From NCBI GenBank assembly GCA_016839905.1, contig JAEOTJ010000048.1, positions 1 to 12,649 of the forward strand: a stretch of 12,649 nucleotides of DNA. The letters are read 5' to 3'. The translations under genes and the position numbers were made by a program. The notes under the pieces were generated by a model. The model was not told the origin of the DNA. It did not search any database and saw only the letters and a list, made by a program, of their open reading frames with translations. This document shows, one piece after another, positions 1 through 5,734 of this stretch; within the stretch, counting starts at the first letter, position 1, and the number at the start of each line of letters is the position of its first letter. This stretch comes from Promethearchaeota archaeon (lineage in GTDB: Archaea; Asgardarchaeota; Lokiarchaeia; Sigynarchaeales; SOKP01).

Positions 1-964
1 ATTCTTGTTCTAGTGACACGGAAATGCCAACTAATTCTGCCTTGTACTTGAGTTGATGGATCAACTTGTAAAAGGGTAATTGAACGAAATTTTGATTGTT
101 TCTCCTCCCTAAGGTTATTTTTCGCTTCCATGAATTATTATGCCCGATGATAAGAGTTCCGAAATCGTGTTCAATGCAATAAGTAAGAATTCTCCTCGTG
201 ATTTTATGAAAGACATCATGGATCTTGTTATTTCGCGTTCGTGTAAGCCTCTGAAGTCCCCTCGTTTCGAAAGAGAGTCCTTGCTTGTCCTTATGGCTCT
301 TGTATTTAGCTAGTTGCTTGTTATAAAATTGATTAATGGATTTCACCACACCGCCCTTAATAATGACAGGTTGTAATCCCGCATTATTTACCATGGTTAC
401 GAGGTTGTTTAATCCTAAATCAATTCCCACGATACGCTTCTCATCCAAGTTTAAATTAAGTGCTTCTTTCTCATGGATGATTTCTACCACGTAATAAAAA
501 CTCTTGGGAATAATCCTAACTTGATGAATGGGTTCCTTTATTCGTGTCTTAATGGGAGAGAGTCCTACCTTTCTCGGAAAATATAGGTATCCCTCCTTGA
601 GCCGGCATTGCTGGTTAGTGAAGATGACCAAGAACTCGCCATTCTTCTTCTTATACTTGGGTGGTCGTGGTCTTCCTTGAAATTTTTCTGGACGTGCACT
701 CCATTCCTTACAAGAATTAAAAAAGGATTTCCAATTTTTATCTACTACCTTCAATACTTGTTGGGCCGTCTGTGAAGGTAATTTCCGATAGGGATCCTTA
801 TGTTTTAGCATATACCACAAGTCATAATATCTAAGCCAGTTTCCTAAATAAAACAATTCTTGCCTCACGTAATAATTCGCAAGATTATAAAGATTCTTGG
901 ATAAATGGCATATGTAGGATAACTGAACCGTTTTTTTGATTTGAATTTGTTCCGTAAGCTTCAT
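1..964 (-). CDS. tnpB: TnpB-family RNA-guided nuclease of an IS200/IS605/IS1341-like element (3' end off window)
   Basis: The minus strand is open from an ATG at 962-964 to the window edge, giving 321 residues of an OrfB/TnpB protein. Such proteins are RNA-guided DNA nucleases that help retain IS200/IS605 elements. Visible parts: a helical N-terminal region with a basic QGRPRPPKYKKK stretch (about 96-107), a beta-rich wedge region (110-170), RuvC-I GIDLGLNN (180-187, catalytic Asp182), and the RuvC-II strand TLIIGHNNSWK (270-280) followed by RRNNQNFVQLP. The canonical RuvC-II Glu, usually in a VxEdL-like strand, is not there; Glu310 in YKAELVG is the nearest conserved acid. The CxxC zinc ribbon and RuvC-III Asp would lie beyond base 1. 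No TnpA transposase is visible, but the other side of the gene is not in view. The gene is richer in G+C than its neighbours, with codons such as ACG, CTC and AGG, suggesting recent transfer. Any omega-RNA should overlap the missing 3' end. The family call is firm; nuclease activity is not. Confidence 0.94.
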   Translation of the reverse strand, partial: MKLTEQIQIKKTVQLSYICHLSKNLYNLANYYVRQELFYLGNWLRYYDLWYMLKHKDPYRKLPSQTAQQVLKVVDKNWKSFFNSCKEWSARPEKFQGRPRPPKYKKKNGEFLVIFTNQQCRLKEGYLYFPRKVGLSPIKTRIKEPIHQVRIIPKSFYYVVEIIHEKEALNLNLDEKRIVGIDLGLNNLVTMVNNAGLQPVIIKGGVVKSINQFYNKQLAKYKSHKDKQGLSFETRGLQRLTRTRNNKIHDVFHKITRRILTYCIEHDFGTLIIGHNNSWKRKITLGRRNNQNFVQLPFYKLIHQLKYKAELVGISVSLEQE

Positions 965-1090
965 TATTACAAATCACAAATCGTCCTTTATTTAAAAAAC
1001 AAGAGTGTTGAAGAATTTAGAAATTTTTTAAAAGAAGGTAAATTAAAAATAATCATACTTCATATTAATTCTATATATCATTTGAGTTAA
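965..1090 (+). pseudogene. Possible C-terminal gene remnant next to the TnpB element
   Basis: One plus-strand frame stays open from the tnpB start through 1087 and stops with TAA at 1088-1090. It has no plausible start codon and reads KNKSVEEFRNFLKEGKLK and onward, a lysine/glutamate-rich helical pattern like local genes. A hairpin with a T-rich 3' arm follows at 1102-1135. This could be the 3' end of a host gene interrupted by the insertion. Equally it could be a chance open frame in AT-rich DNA, since about 40 codons is short. I recognise no family. Confidence 0.25.
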
Positions 1091-1101
1091 ATTTTACATT
1101 T

Positions 1102-1135
1102 GAAAAAGCTCAATACTTTTTATTGAAGCTTTTTT
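1102..1135 (+). terminator. Hairpin with T-rich 3' arm (terminator or element-end hairpin)
   Basis: The arms AAAAAGCTCAATA (1103-1115) and TATTGAAGCTTTTT (1121-1134) pair with a single bulged A at 1126 around the loop CTTTT. The 3' arm ends in a T run. It would suit a terminator for a plus-strand gene ending at 1090. Because IS200/IS605 elements carry subterminal hairpins, it could instead belong to the element's left end, about 140 bp upstream of tnpB. The sequence does not decide between the two. Confidence 0.4.
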
Positions 1136-1177
1136 ATTATTTTTATTGAAATATCAATTATGCAAAATTGAATACTG

Positions 1178-1185
1178 TATAAATA
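1178..1185 (+). promoter_or_regulatory. Candidate TATA box for the JAMM protease gene
   Basis: TATAAATA lies 51-58 nt before the ATG at 1236. With the usual archaeal TATA-to-start distance, transcription would begin near 1205-1212, giving a leader of about 25-30 nt. A GGAG at 1204-1207 is too far from the ATG to act as a Shine-Dalgarno. Confidence 0.4.
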
Positions 1186-1235
1186 ATATTTAGATTAACG
1201 ATTGGAGTTAAATCATATCAGATTTTGATTAAATT

Positions 1236-2576
1236 ATGAATGAGAAAAAGCCCAATATTGACGATATTGAGAAGTATAAAAAAGATTTGCATGATATCGC
1301 CGATGATTTTGGTTTAGGAATAGAATATGAAGGATTTTTAGATGAAAGTAAAGACATTGGAAAAGAGATTGAAGAAATTAGCGAGCAAGAGGATTCAATA
1401 AAGGAAAGAATTTCTAAAAAAGATATGAGTAAAACTAAAGATACTTCTAAAATGGAGAAGGATTCTAAATTAGAACCTATTTCAACTCCAGTTCTCTTAA
1501 CTCTCAAGGCATATCAGAGAATGATTGGCTATGCCATTCGATATGCTAATAGTAAATTAAAAAAGGAAGAATGGAGAGAGGTCTATGGAATTTTAATAGG
1601 AAAGATTGAGGAGCATAAGCAAGTTATCGTTAGAGATGCAATACCTGTATGTGTGGGGGAGAAAACAGGTGTAGAACTGGAACCAATCCATTATGTCGAT
1701 GTTTCTCAAATAGATCAGTCAATTTGGAGAAGATCAATCGAAAATCAAAAGACAGATTTTATTGTGGGATGGTGGCATACACATCCAGGTTTAGGTTTCT
1801 ACTTTAGTAAAGTAGATCTTACAACACAATTAGGATATCAAGTACCAAATCATTATGCTATGGGATTAGTTTTTGATCTAACTAAAAGAACAAAAGACTC
1901 TCTAGGTGTAGCCGCATTTAGAGCTAGAGATCCCGAATATGGAATACAGAGTGATTATAAACCTATAGAAATGAAATATAATTTTAAAATAAATGAGATT
2001 ATTCCTAAAGTTAAAAAGTTTGAAGAAACTATTCTAAAAAATATGGGTAAAATATTAAAAGAAATTAATTATATTGAAAGTATTCTACGAAAGAAAAAAT
2101 TAGCACAATTACAAAGAAATTTTGGTTTAATAATGGTTCCTAAAAGGGATATAAAGGCTACAGAGGATAAAGAGGAAGCAGAAGAAATAGAAGAAAAAAT
2201 TTACATATGGGATCCTAACTTTTTCAAGAAATCATATCGAATTCCAAAATTTAGAGAAAGATTAGAAAATGATATAAAAAATTGTGAGAATATATTAAGA
2301 ACACATTTTAATAAAGATGAAATAGAAAAATATGAAGAAAAGAGATTGAAGTTTCACAAAAAATTTAAAAAAATACTTGAAAAACCAAATGAATGGTATG
2401 AGAAGATGATACTTGATTTTGGAAATACAATTGAAAAAATTTATAGGTATTTTAATTATTTAGATACAGATGAAAGAAAAATTATTGAATATTTTGAAGA
2501 ACGAGCTTCTGATTATTATAAAATACTAGATAATTTAAATGATAAAACAAAATTTGATTTAGAAGTTAAGATATAA
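1236..2576 (+). CDS. JAMM/MPN+ metalloprotease, Rpn11-like, with long helical extensions
   Basis: This 446-residue protein has a central JAB1/MPN/Mov34 domain (about 88-250). The complete JAMM zinc site is visible: Glu115 in EVYGILIGK, then His181 and His183, Ser191 and Asp194 in HTHPGLGFYFSKVD. The surrounding GWW-HTHPG...SKVDLTTQ closely matches proteasomal Rpn11, so an isopeptidase (deubiquitinase-type) activity on ubiquitin-like modifiers is the natural prediction. Asgard archaea are known to carry ubiquitin pathways with such proteins. Around the domain are an acidic/lysine-rich N-terminal 85 residues and a 195-residue C-terminal Lys/Glu-rich, probably coiled-coil region (250-446), making it much longer than Rpn11 (about 310). 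No ubiquitin, E1, E2 or RING gene is in the window, so the substrate is unknown. There is no signal peptide or membrane segment. The ATG at 1236 is the first in frame and gives the whole acidic N-terminus. Family certain, function inferred. Confidence 0.93.
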   Translation: MNEKKPNIDDIEKYKKDLHDIADDFGLGIEYEGFLDESKDIGKEIEEISEQEDSIKERISKKDMSKTKDTSKMEKDSKLEPISTPVLLTLKAYQRMIGYAIRYANSKLKKEEWREVYGILIGKIEEHKQVIVRDAIPVCVGEKTGVELEPIHYVDVSQIDQSIWRRSIENQKTDFIVGWWHTHPGLGFYFSKVDLTTQLGYQVPNHYAMGLVFDLTKRTKDSLGVAAFRARDPEYGIQSDYKPIEMKYNFKINEIIPKVKKFEETILKNMGKILKEINYIESILRKKKLAQLQRNFGLIMVPKRDIKATEDKEEAEEIEEKIYIWDPNFFKKSYRIPKFRERLENDIKNCENILRTHFNKDEIEKYEEKRLKFHKKFKKILEKPNEWYEKMILDFGNTIEKIYRYFNYLDTDERKIIEYFEERASDYYKILDNLNDKTKFDLEVKI

Positions 2577-2580
2577 GAAA

Positions 2581-2604
2581 TTATTAAAGTAATAACAAAA
2601 TTTT
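2581..2604 (+). terminator. Possible terminator after the JAMM gene
   Basis: A short perfect hairpin, TTATTA-AAG-TAATAA (2581-2595), begins 5 nt after the stop codon and is followed by CAAAATTTT. The stem is all A/T and therefore weak; it is plausible only because of its position. Confidence 0.3.
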
Positions 2605-2640
2605 ATATTAGATATAGTATATCTAATATCTATACTATAT
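2605..2640. repeat. Perfect palindrome overlapping a second, competing inverted repeat
   Basis: ATATTAGATATA (2605-2616) and TATATCTAATAT (2618-2629) form a perfect 12-bp inverted repeat around a single G at 2617. The right part also pairs differently: ATATAGTATA (2612-2621) is complementary to TATACTATAT (2631-2640). The two hairpins share bases and exclude each other. The site lies between the JAMM gene and the Alba gene, just upstream of the likely Alba TATA box. It could be an operator for a dimeric regulator or an RNA switch between the genes. The tract is AT-only apart from a few bases, so some symmetry could be chance. Confidence 0.55.
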
Positions 2641-2660
2641 TCTTTTGACTCATAATTCAA

Positions 2661-2670
2661 ATATATAATA
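2661..2670 (+). promoter_or_regulatory. Candidate TATA box for the Alba gene
   Basis: ATATATAATA lies 27-36 nt upstream of the ATG at 2697. That is the distance expected if transcription starts at or next to the start codon (leaderless mRNA). No Shine-Dalgarno is visible before the ATG. Confidence 0.5.
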
Positions 2671-2696
2671 AAACTCAACTTTTTTGATGCTGATTA

Positions 2697-3029
2697 ATGA
2701 CTAATGATAATACTATATATATAAAAAATCGAAGAGATAAAGAGAAAAATATAAAAAAAGCAATTTTTGCCTTCTCAGGGGGTCAAAAAGCTCTTTTAAT
2801 TAAAGGTGAAGGAGAAGAAATTTCAACTGCCGTTGAAGTAGCAGAGATCTTAAAAAAACGAATGTACCCCGGAATAGAAATCGCAAATATTTCTTTAGGA
2901 AGTCGCCCATTCATTAATAAGGGACAGGGAAGAAACTATTATCATCAAAATAATAGAAAAAACAAGAATAACAATAGGGACATTATTTCAAAAATTGAAA
3001 TTTTATTAAAAACAACACATTACACTTGA
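2697..3029 (+). CDS. albA: Alba (Sac10b/Sso10b family) DNA/RNA-binding protein
   Basis: This 110-residue protein matches the Alba fold along its length: strand NTIYIKN (5-11), helix, the KALLIKGEGEEISTAVEVAEI core (31-51, compare the family's VIKARGRAISKAVDVAEI), then MYPGIEIANISLGSR (56-70) and a final strand ISKIEILLKT. Alba dimers coat DNA and also bind RNA in archaea. Two features differ from well-studied members. The usual Lys-Lys DNA-contact pair near the first loop (GKKPV in Sulfolobus) is replaced by NRRDKEKN. The beta3-beta4 loop, a nucleic-acid-contacting hairpin, is lengthened and rich in Asn/Lys/Arg (about 73-94: FINKGQGR then NYYHQNNRKNKNNNRD). A zinc-ribbon gene starts 6 nt after its stop, so the two are probably co-transcribed. 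Start ATG is supported by the TATA box at 2661. Confidence 0.93.
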   Translation: MTNDNTIYIKNRRDKEKNIKKAIFAFSGGQKALLIKGEGEEISTAVEVAEILKKRMYPGIEIANISLGSRPFINKGQGRNYYHQNNRKNKNNNRDIISKIEILLKTTHYT

Positions 3030-3035
3030 TTTTAT

Positions 3036-3203
3036 ATGGCATTTGAAAATCTAGGTCCAATGTTAGACGAAACTAGGACTCCAGCTATTTGTGAAATTTG
3101 TGGAGATTATATCTATAAGCGTATTTATCACGATGAGAATTTAAAAGATAAAAAAAAAATTGTATTTATTTGTAAGAATTGCTTAAAAAATAATGGAAAA
3201 TAA
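3036..3203 (+). CDS. Small zinc-ribbon protein, 55 residues
   Basis: An ATG 6 nt after the Alba stop codon opens a 55-residue frame that ends with TAA at 3201-3203. It carries two CxxC knuckles, Cys19/Cys22 (CEIC) and Cys46/Cys49 (CKNC), separated by 23 residues containing GDYIYKRIYHDEN and a Lys-rich turn (KDKKK). The paired CxxC spacing and a strand before the second pair (KIVFICKNC) are what a treble-clef or zinc-ribbon domain would show. The tight spacing suggests it is translated from the Alba transcript and may work with it on nucleic acid, but that is inference. I do not recognise a named family. The conserved cysteine pattern and tight spacing make it very likely a real gene. Confidence 0.75.
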   Translation: MAFENLGPMLDETRTPAICEICGDYIYKRIYHDENLKDKKKIVFICKNCLKNNGK

Positions 3204-3291
3204 TTTTGAGCGAAATTTTTAGTAATACTTCTCTCTTTTCTAGCTTGAAATGAAATGAAATAAAATAGAAGAATATAAAATAAAATTTTCG

Positions 3292-4098
3292 ATGCAAATA
3301 TCAAGAAATATAACCATCGTTTACATTGTAATGTATATTATTGTATTTTCATATTTAATCGCTTTTCTTTTAATACCTAGTTTTCAAATAGAGGTTATAG
3401 AATCAAGAAAAAACTTAATGAATTTTACAGTAGGTAACTTTTATTTTTGGGCTTTATTGATTTCATTTTTTATTTGTTTAATTGGTTCAATGTCTATTGG
3501 ATTTCCCATACCTTTTCCATTTGTGTTATTTTCTTTATCCAATTCAATTCTAATAAAATATAATTATACTCTTAATCTGTTTTTCTGGATGGAGATATCT
3601 GGAATCATTATTATTGGAGGATTAGGAGCATTTATTGGCGAAGCGTCTAGCTATTTAATAGGAAAAGGGGCGCGAATAATTGCAGAAAAAAGAGATTCAC
3701 AAACTCTCGAAAATGTGAAAGGATTTGGAAAACTTGTTCTTAAAAATCCAAAAAGAACAAGATTTTATATCTTTCTAGGAGCTGCTACTCCTATTCCAGA
3801 TGATGTTTTAATAATTAGCCTATCAATGCTCACAGATGAAAATGGAAAAGCCTTATATCCTTTTTATAAAATAATTATCCCAGGCTGGCTAGGAAAGAAC
3901 ATTACAACATTAATCTATTGCATGATTCCATTATTATTATATTGGGGTATAAATGTTGCTGGATTTCAAACTAATGCATTATCAGATATCATCACAGAAA
4001 CAATTATGCTTTTAGTAACAATTTCAGTAATGTATTTCATCATGGCTTTTGATTGGAATAAATATATTGACAAAATAAGTAATAAAAAGGATGAATAA
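3292..4098 (+). CDS. VTT/DedA-like multi-pass membrane protein
   Basis: The 268-residue protein is strongly hydrophobic. Likely membrane segments are at about 7-29, 48-68, 70-90, 98-124 (possibly re-entrant), 165-180, 192-215 and 232-252. The signature of the VTT (DedA/TMEM41/VMP1, SNARE-associated) domain can be read: a Gly-rich GGLGAFIGEASSYLIGKGAR stretch (109-128) followed after a cytoplasmic loop by FLGAATPIPDDVLII (161-175), the counterpart of the family's R/GxxPxPDDV motif. Known members are lipid scramblases or half-transporter-like proteins; the substrate here cannot be told. The N-terminal helix acts as a membrane anchor with no cleavage site. It is separated by 88 bp from the zinc-ribbon gene, with AT-rich possible promoter (AAATAAAATAG around 3257-3267), and ends 1 bp from the convergent cyclophilin-like gene. 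Moderate confidence in the family. Confidence 0.82.
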   Translation: MQISRNITIVYIVMYIIVFSYLIAFLLIPSFQIEVIESRKNLMNFTVGNFYFWALLISFFICLIGSMSIGFPIPFPFVLFSLSNSILIKYNYTLNLFFWMEISGIIIIGGLGAFIGEASSYLIGKGARIIAEKRDSQTLENVKGFGKLVLKNPKRTRFYIFLGAATPIPDDVLIISLSMLTDENGKALYPFYKIIIPGWLGKNITTLIYCMIPLLLYWGINVAGFQTNALSDIITETIMLLVTISVMYFIMAFDWNKYIDKISNKKDE

Positions 4099-4099
4099 A

Positions 4100-4480
4100 T
4101 TATGCTTTCGAGATTTTAGTATTTAGCCCGTTTCTTGCGTTTATTACCAAATCGAGGTTTGACTTAATTTCCCCAATTTTATTTACTTTATTCGGCATCT
4201 CCATAGTTTCAAGTATAATGATTATCTCATCTGTTTTTGGATTGTAAATTAAATCGCCCTGTTCAACTTCCTTCTTTGATTTGGCATTCGTGGCTTCTTT
4301 TAATCCTAAACCTTGCAATGTCCAATATTTTTTTGATCCAAAACTAAACCTTCCTTTCAAGATAAAAGGCATCTCATCAAGAATCGCATCAGCAGAAAGA
4401 GGTGTAAGATATCGGATGATAATCGCATCTAGAGAAGCTATTTGATAAAGATCTATTTTTATGGGTACTCCATCAGACAT
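4100..4480 (-). CDS. TM1367-like cyclophilin-fold protein
   Basis: This 126-residue protein follows the pattern of the small cyclophilin-like family typified by Thermotoga TM1367 (PF04126). It has a first strand IKIDLY, then a helix around TPLSADAILDEMPF (26-39), a strand-rich middle GRFSFGSKKYWTL, and the family-typical EVEQGDLIYNPKTDEIIIIL (71-90), equivalent to V..GDIAYWPPGNALCIFFG, ending in MPNKVNKIGEI. The fold is a cyclophilin-type beta barrel, but members lack a proven prolyl isomerase activity and their biochemical role is unknown. No signal peptide or membrane segment. It is convergent with the VTT gene and has its own TATA-like box (4506-4513). Family assignment is from pattern memory, not a search. 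Confidence 0.8.
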   Translation of the reverse strand: MSDGVPIKIDLYQIASLDAIIIRYLTPLSADAILDEMPFILKGRFSFGSKKYWTLQGLGLKEATNAKSKKEVEQGDLIYNPKTDEIIIILETMEMPNKVNKIGEIKSNLDLVINARNGLNTKISKA

Positions 4481-4505
4481 AATAGTGTAATAATATATGA
4501 ATGAA

Positions 4506-4513
4506 TATATAAT
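4506..4513 (-). promoter_or_regulatory. Candidate TATA box for the cyclophilin-like gene
   Basis: Read on the minus strand, AAATTATATATTC spans this position, 26-33 nt upstream of the ATG at 4480. The spacing fits a leaderless transcript, and no Shine-Dalgarno is present. Confidence 0.45.
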
Positions 4514-4819
4514 TTGTCCAAAATTAATAAAAAAATTTAAATATATGAAATTGCATTAATATTCTTAGGACAATAGTAATATTTTTTGCATTGGTTTGGA
4601 TTCCATTTTACTCTCTTATCTATTGACATAATTATAAGTGAATAATTTACTATTTCAAATATCCCGACATTAATCTTGATTAAACTTCTCTATTGATTAA
4701 GAAAAAATCTCAAATAAATATTTCTAATGCATATCATTCCGCCTAAAAATTATGATACAAAGGAATATGATAATCGCATTATTACTTTAACAAGATAAAC
4801 TTAAAACGTTTATGAATTT

Positions 4820-4861
4820 AAAAAAAAAGCTTGGAACTCCTTTACTGAGATACAAAAAAAA
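4820..4861 (-). terminator. Poly-T terminator tracts after the nucleotidyltransferase gene
   Basis: On the minus strand the stop codon at 4871 is followed within 50 nt by a T8 run (4861-4854) and a T9 run (4828-4820). Archaeal RNA polymerase commonly terminates at such oligo-T tracts without a strong hairpin. They would end the MetAP-nucleotidyltransferase operon. Confidence 0.5.
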
Positions 4862-4870
4862 CGGAGGTTA

Positions 4871-5734
4871 CTATTGTTCCTCTTTCCTTAATTTTTCATA
4901 ATATTCCAAATCAGGTATATGATCAATATCATAAAACTCAGCTTCGGTTTGAATTTGGACAGCATTTATCACAACTCCTTCAGTTATAGAATAATTCATA
5001 ACTTCTCTTATGGTTTGAATTCTATAGAGTATCTGATATCGGGAGATCTTCTCAATATAATCATAATTAAGTAAAAAAACGGGAATTACTTGATTTATTA
5101 TTTCTTCTTCGCTAAATTCATTTAACTCTGTTTGAACTATTTGATTTAATATTTTTTTAGACCCTAATTTATTAATTTGTGCAATTGAAATAGATGTCGA
5201 TTGCTGATGTTTTTGTTTTAAAGCACCTACAGTTATTTCTCTATAAAATACGGTTAATGGATTTGGTGCCTTATGGAGAGTATTATCTATTGACATTAAA
5301 ATTTCATTCAATAGTTCTAATTTGAATAACGTATCTCCAGGAACAATCATAAATAGGGCATTTTTTGTAAAAACGGATTCAGCTTCTGTTATTTTAAGTA
5401 ATGAAAATAAAGGCCCTAGCTTATATCGTTCTGAATAAAGAGTTTCTAAATTCTTGTTTGAATACACATTGTTTTTTTTAAGACTATTTATAAATTTCTC
5501 TATTTTTTTTCTTAAATGACCCGTAACGATTACCGCTCGTTCAATACCTTGCTCAAATATATCACGTAGGATTAATTCAAGGATAGGTCGATTATCTTCA
5601 CTTTTAACTCTTATCAGAGGTTTAGGGATGACTTCAGGATATTCTTTTATTCGAGTGCCCTCTCCAGCACATAATATAATTACCTTTATTATTTCTACAA
5701 CATCATTCCTTGGTCGTGACAATTGTATTACCAT
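4871..5734 (-). CDS. Sugar-phosphate-type nucleotidyltransferase (NTP_transferase family)
   Basis: This 287-residue protein begins, after a short tail, with the GT-A nucleotidyltransferase signature VIILCAGEGTR (18-28) and PKPL (37-40), the NTP-binding loop and following Lys. GD at 133-134 is a likely metal-binding Asp, and FYDIDHIPDLEYYEKL near the C-terminus (257-272) resembles the DIDTPEDL element of MobA/CofC/IspD-like enzymes. It should transfer a nucleotidyl group from an NTP to a phosphorylated sugar, polyol or cofactor precursor; the substrate is not evident. It is one domain only, with no left-handed beta-helix. The start is uncertain: the ATG at 5734 overlaps the MetAP gene by 32 nt; a TTG at 5743 would lengthen it by three codons and a TTG at 5722 would shorten it by four. 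The family's first strand starts at residue 16-17, so a short start is possible. Translation is probably coupled to MetAP. Confidence 0.87.
   Translation of the reverse strand: MVIQLSRPRNDVVEIIKVIILCAGEGTRIKEYPEVIPKPLIRVKSEDNRPILELILRDIFEQGIERAVIVTGHLRKKIEKFINSLKKNNVYSNKNLETLYSERYKLGPLFSLLKITEAESVFTKNALFMIVPGDTLFKLELLNEILMSIDNTLHKAPNPLTVFYREITVGALKQKHQQSTSISIAQINKLGSKKILNQIVQTELNEFSEEEIINQVIPVFLLNYDYIEKISRYQILYRIQTIREVMNYSITEGVVINAVQIQTEAEFYDIDHIPDLEYYEKLRKEEQ

Larger units (their letters stand above)
4481..4870. other. 390-bp intergenic stretch, no gene found
   Basis: The stretch is strongly AT-rich. It holds the promoter of the cyclophilin-like gene at its left end and two poly-T tracts (read on the minus strand) after the nucleotidyltransferase gene at its right end. 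Only very short open frames occur on either strand, with no family resemblance. I see no tRNA or repeat unit in between. Confidence 0.6.

Noticed and set aside
965..1235. A TnpA (Y1 transposase) gene upstream of tnpB
   Set aside because: No HUH motif or tyrosine-transposase-like frame is present on either strand of the flank; the other side of tnpB is outside the window.
1229..1507. Open frame of 92 codons on the minus strand
   Set aside because: It is antisense to the start of the JAMM gene, a Ser/Ile/Leu-rich shadow of a Lys/Glu/Asp-rich coding strand, with no family resemblance.
4727..4798. Short plus-strand frame, MHIIPPKNYDTKEYDNRIITLTR
   Set aside because: Only 23 codons, no start signals, no recognised motif; a chance frame in the intergenic stretch is more likely.
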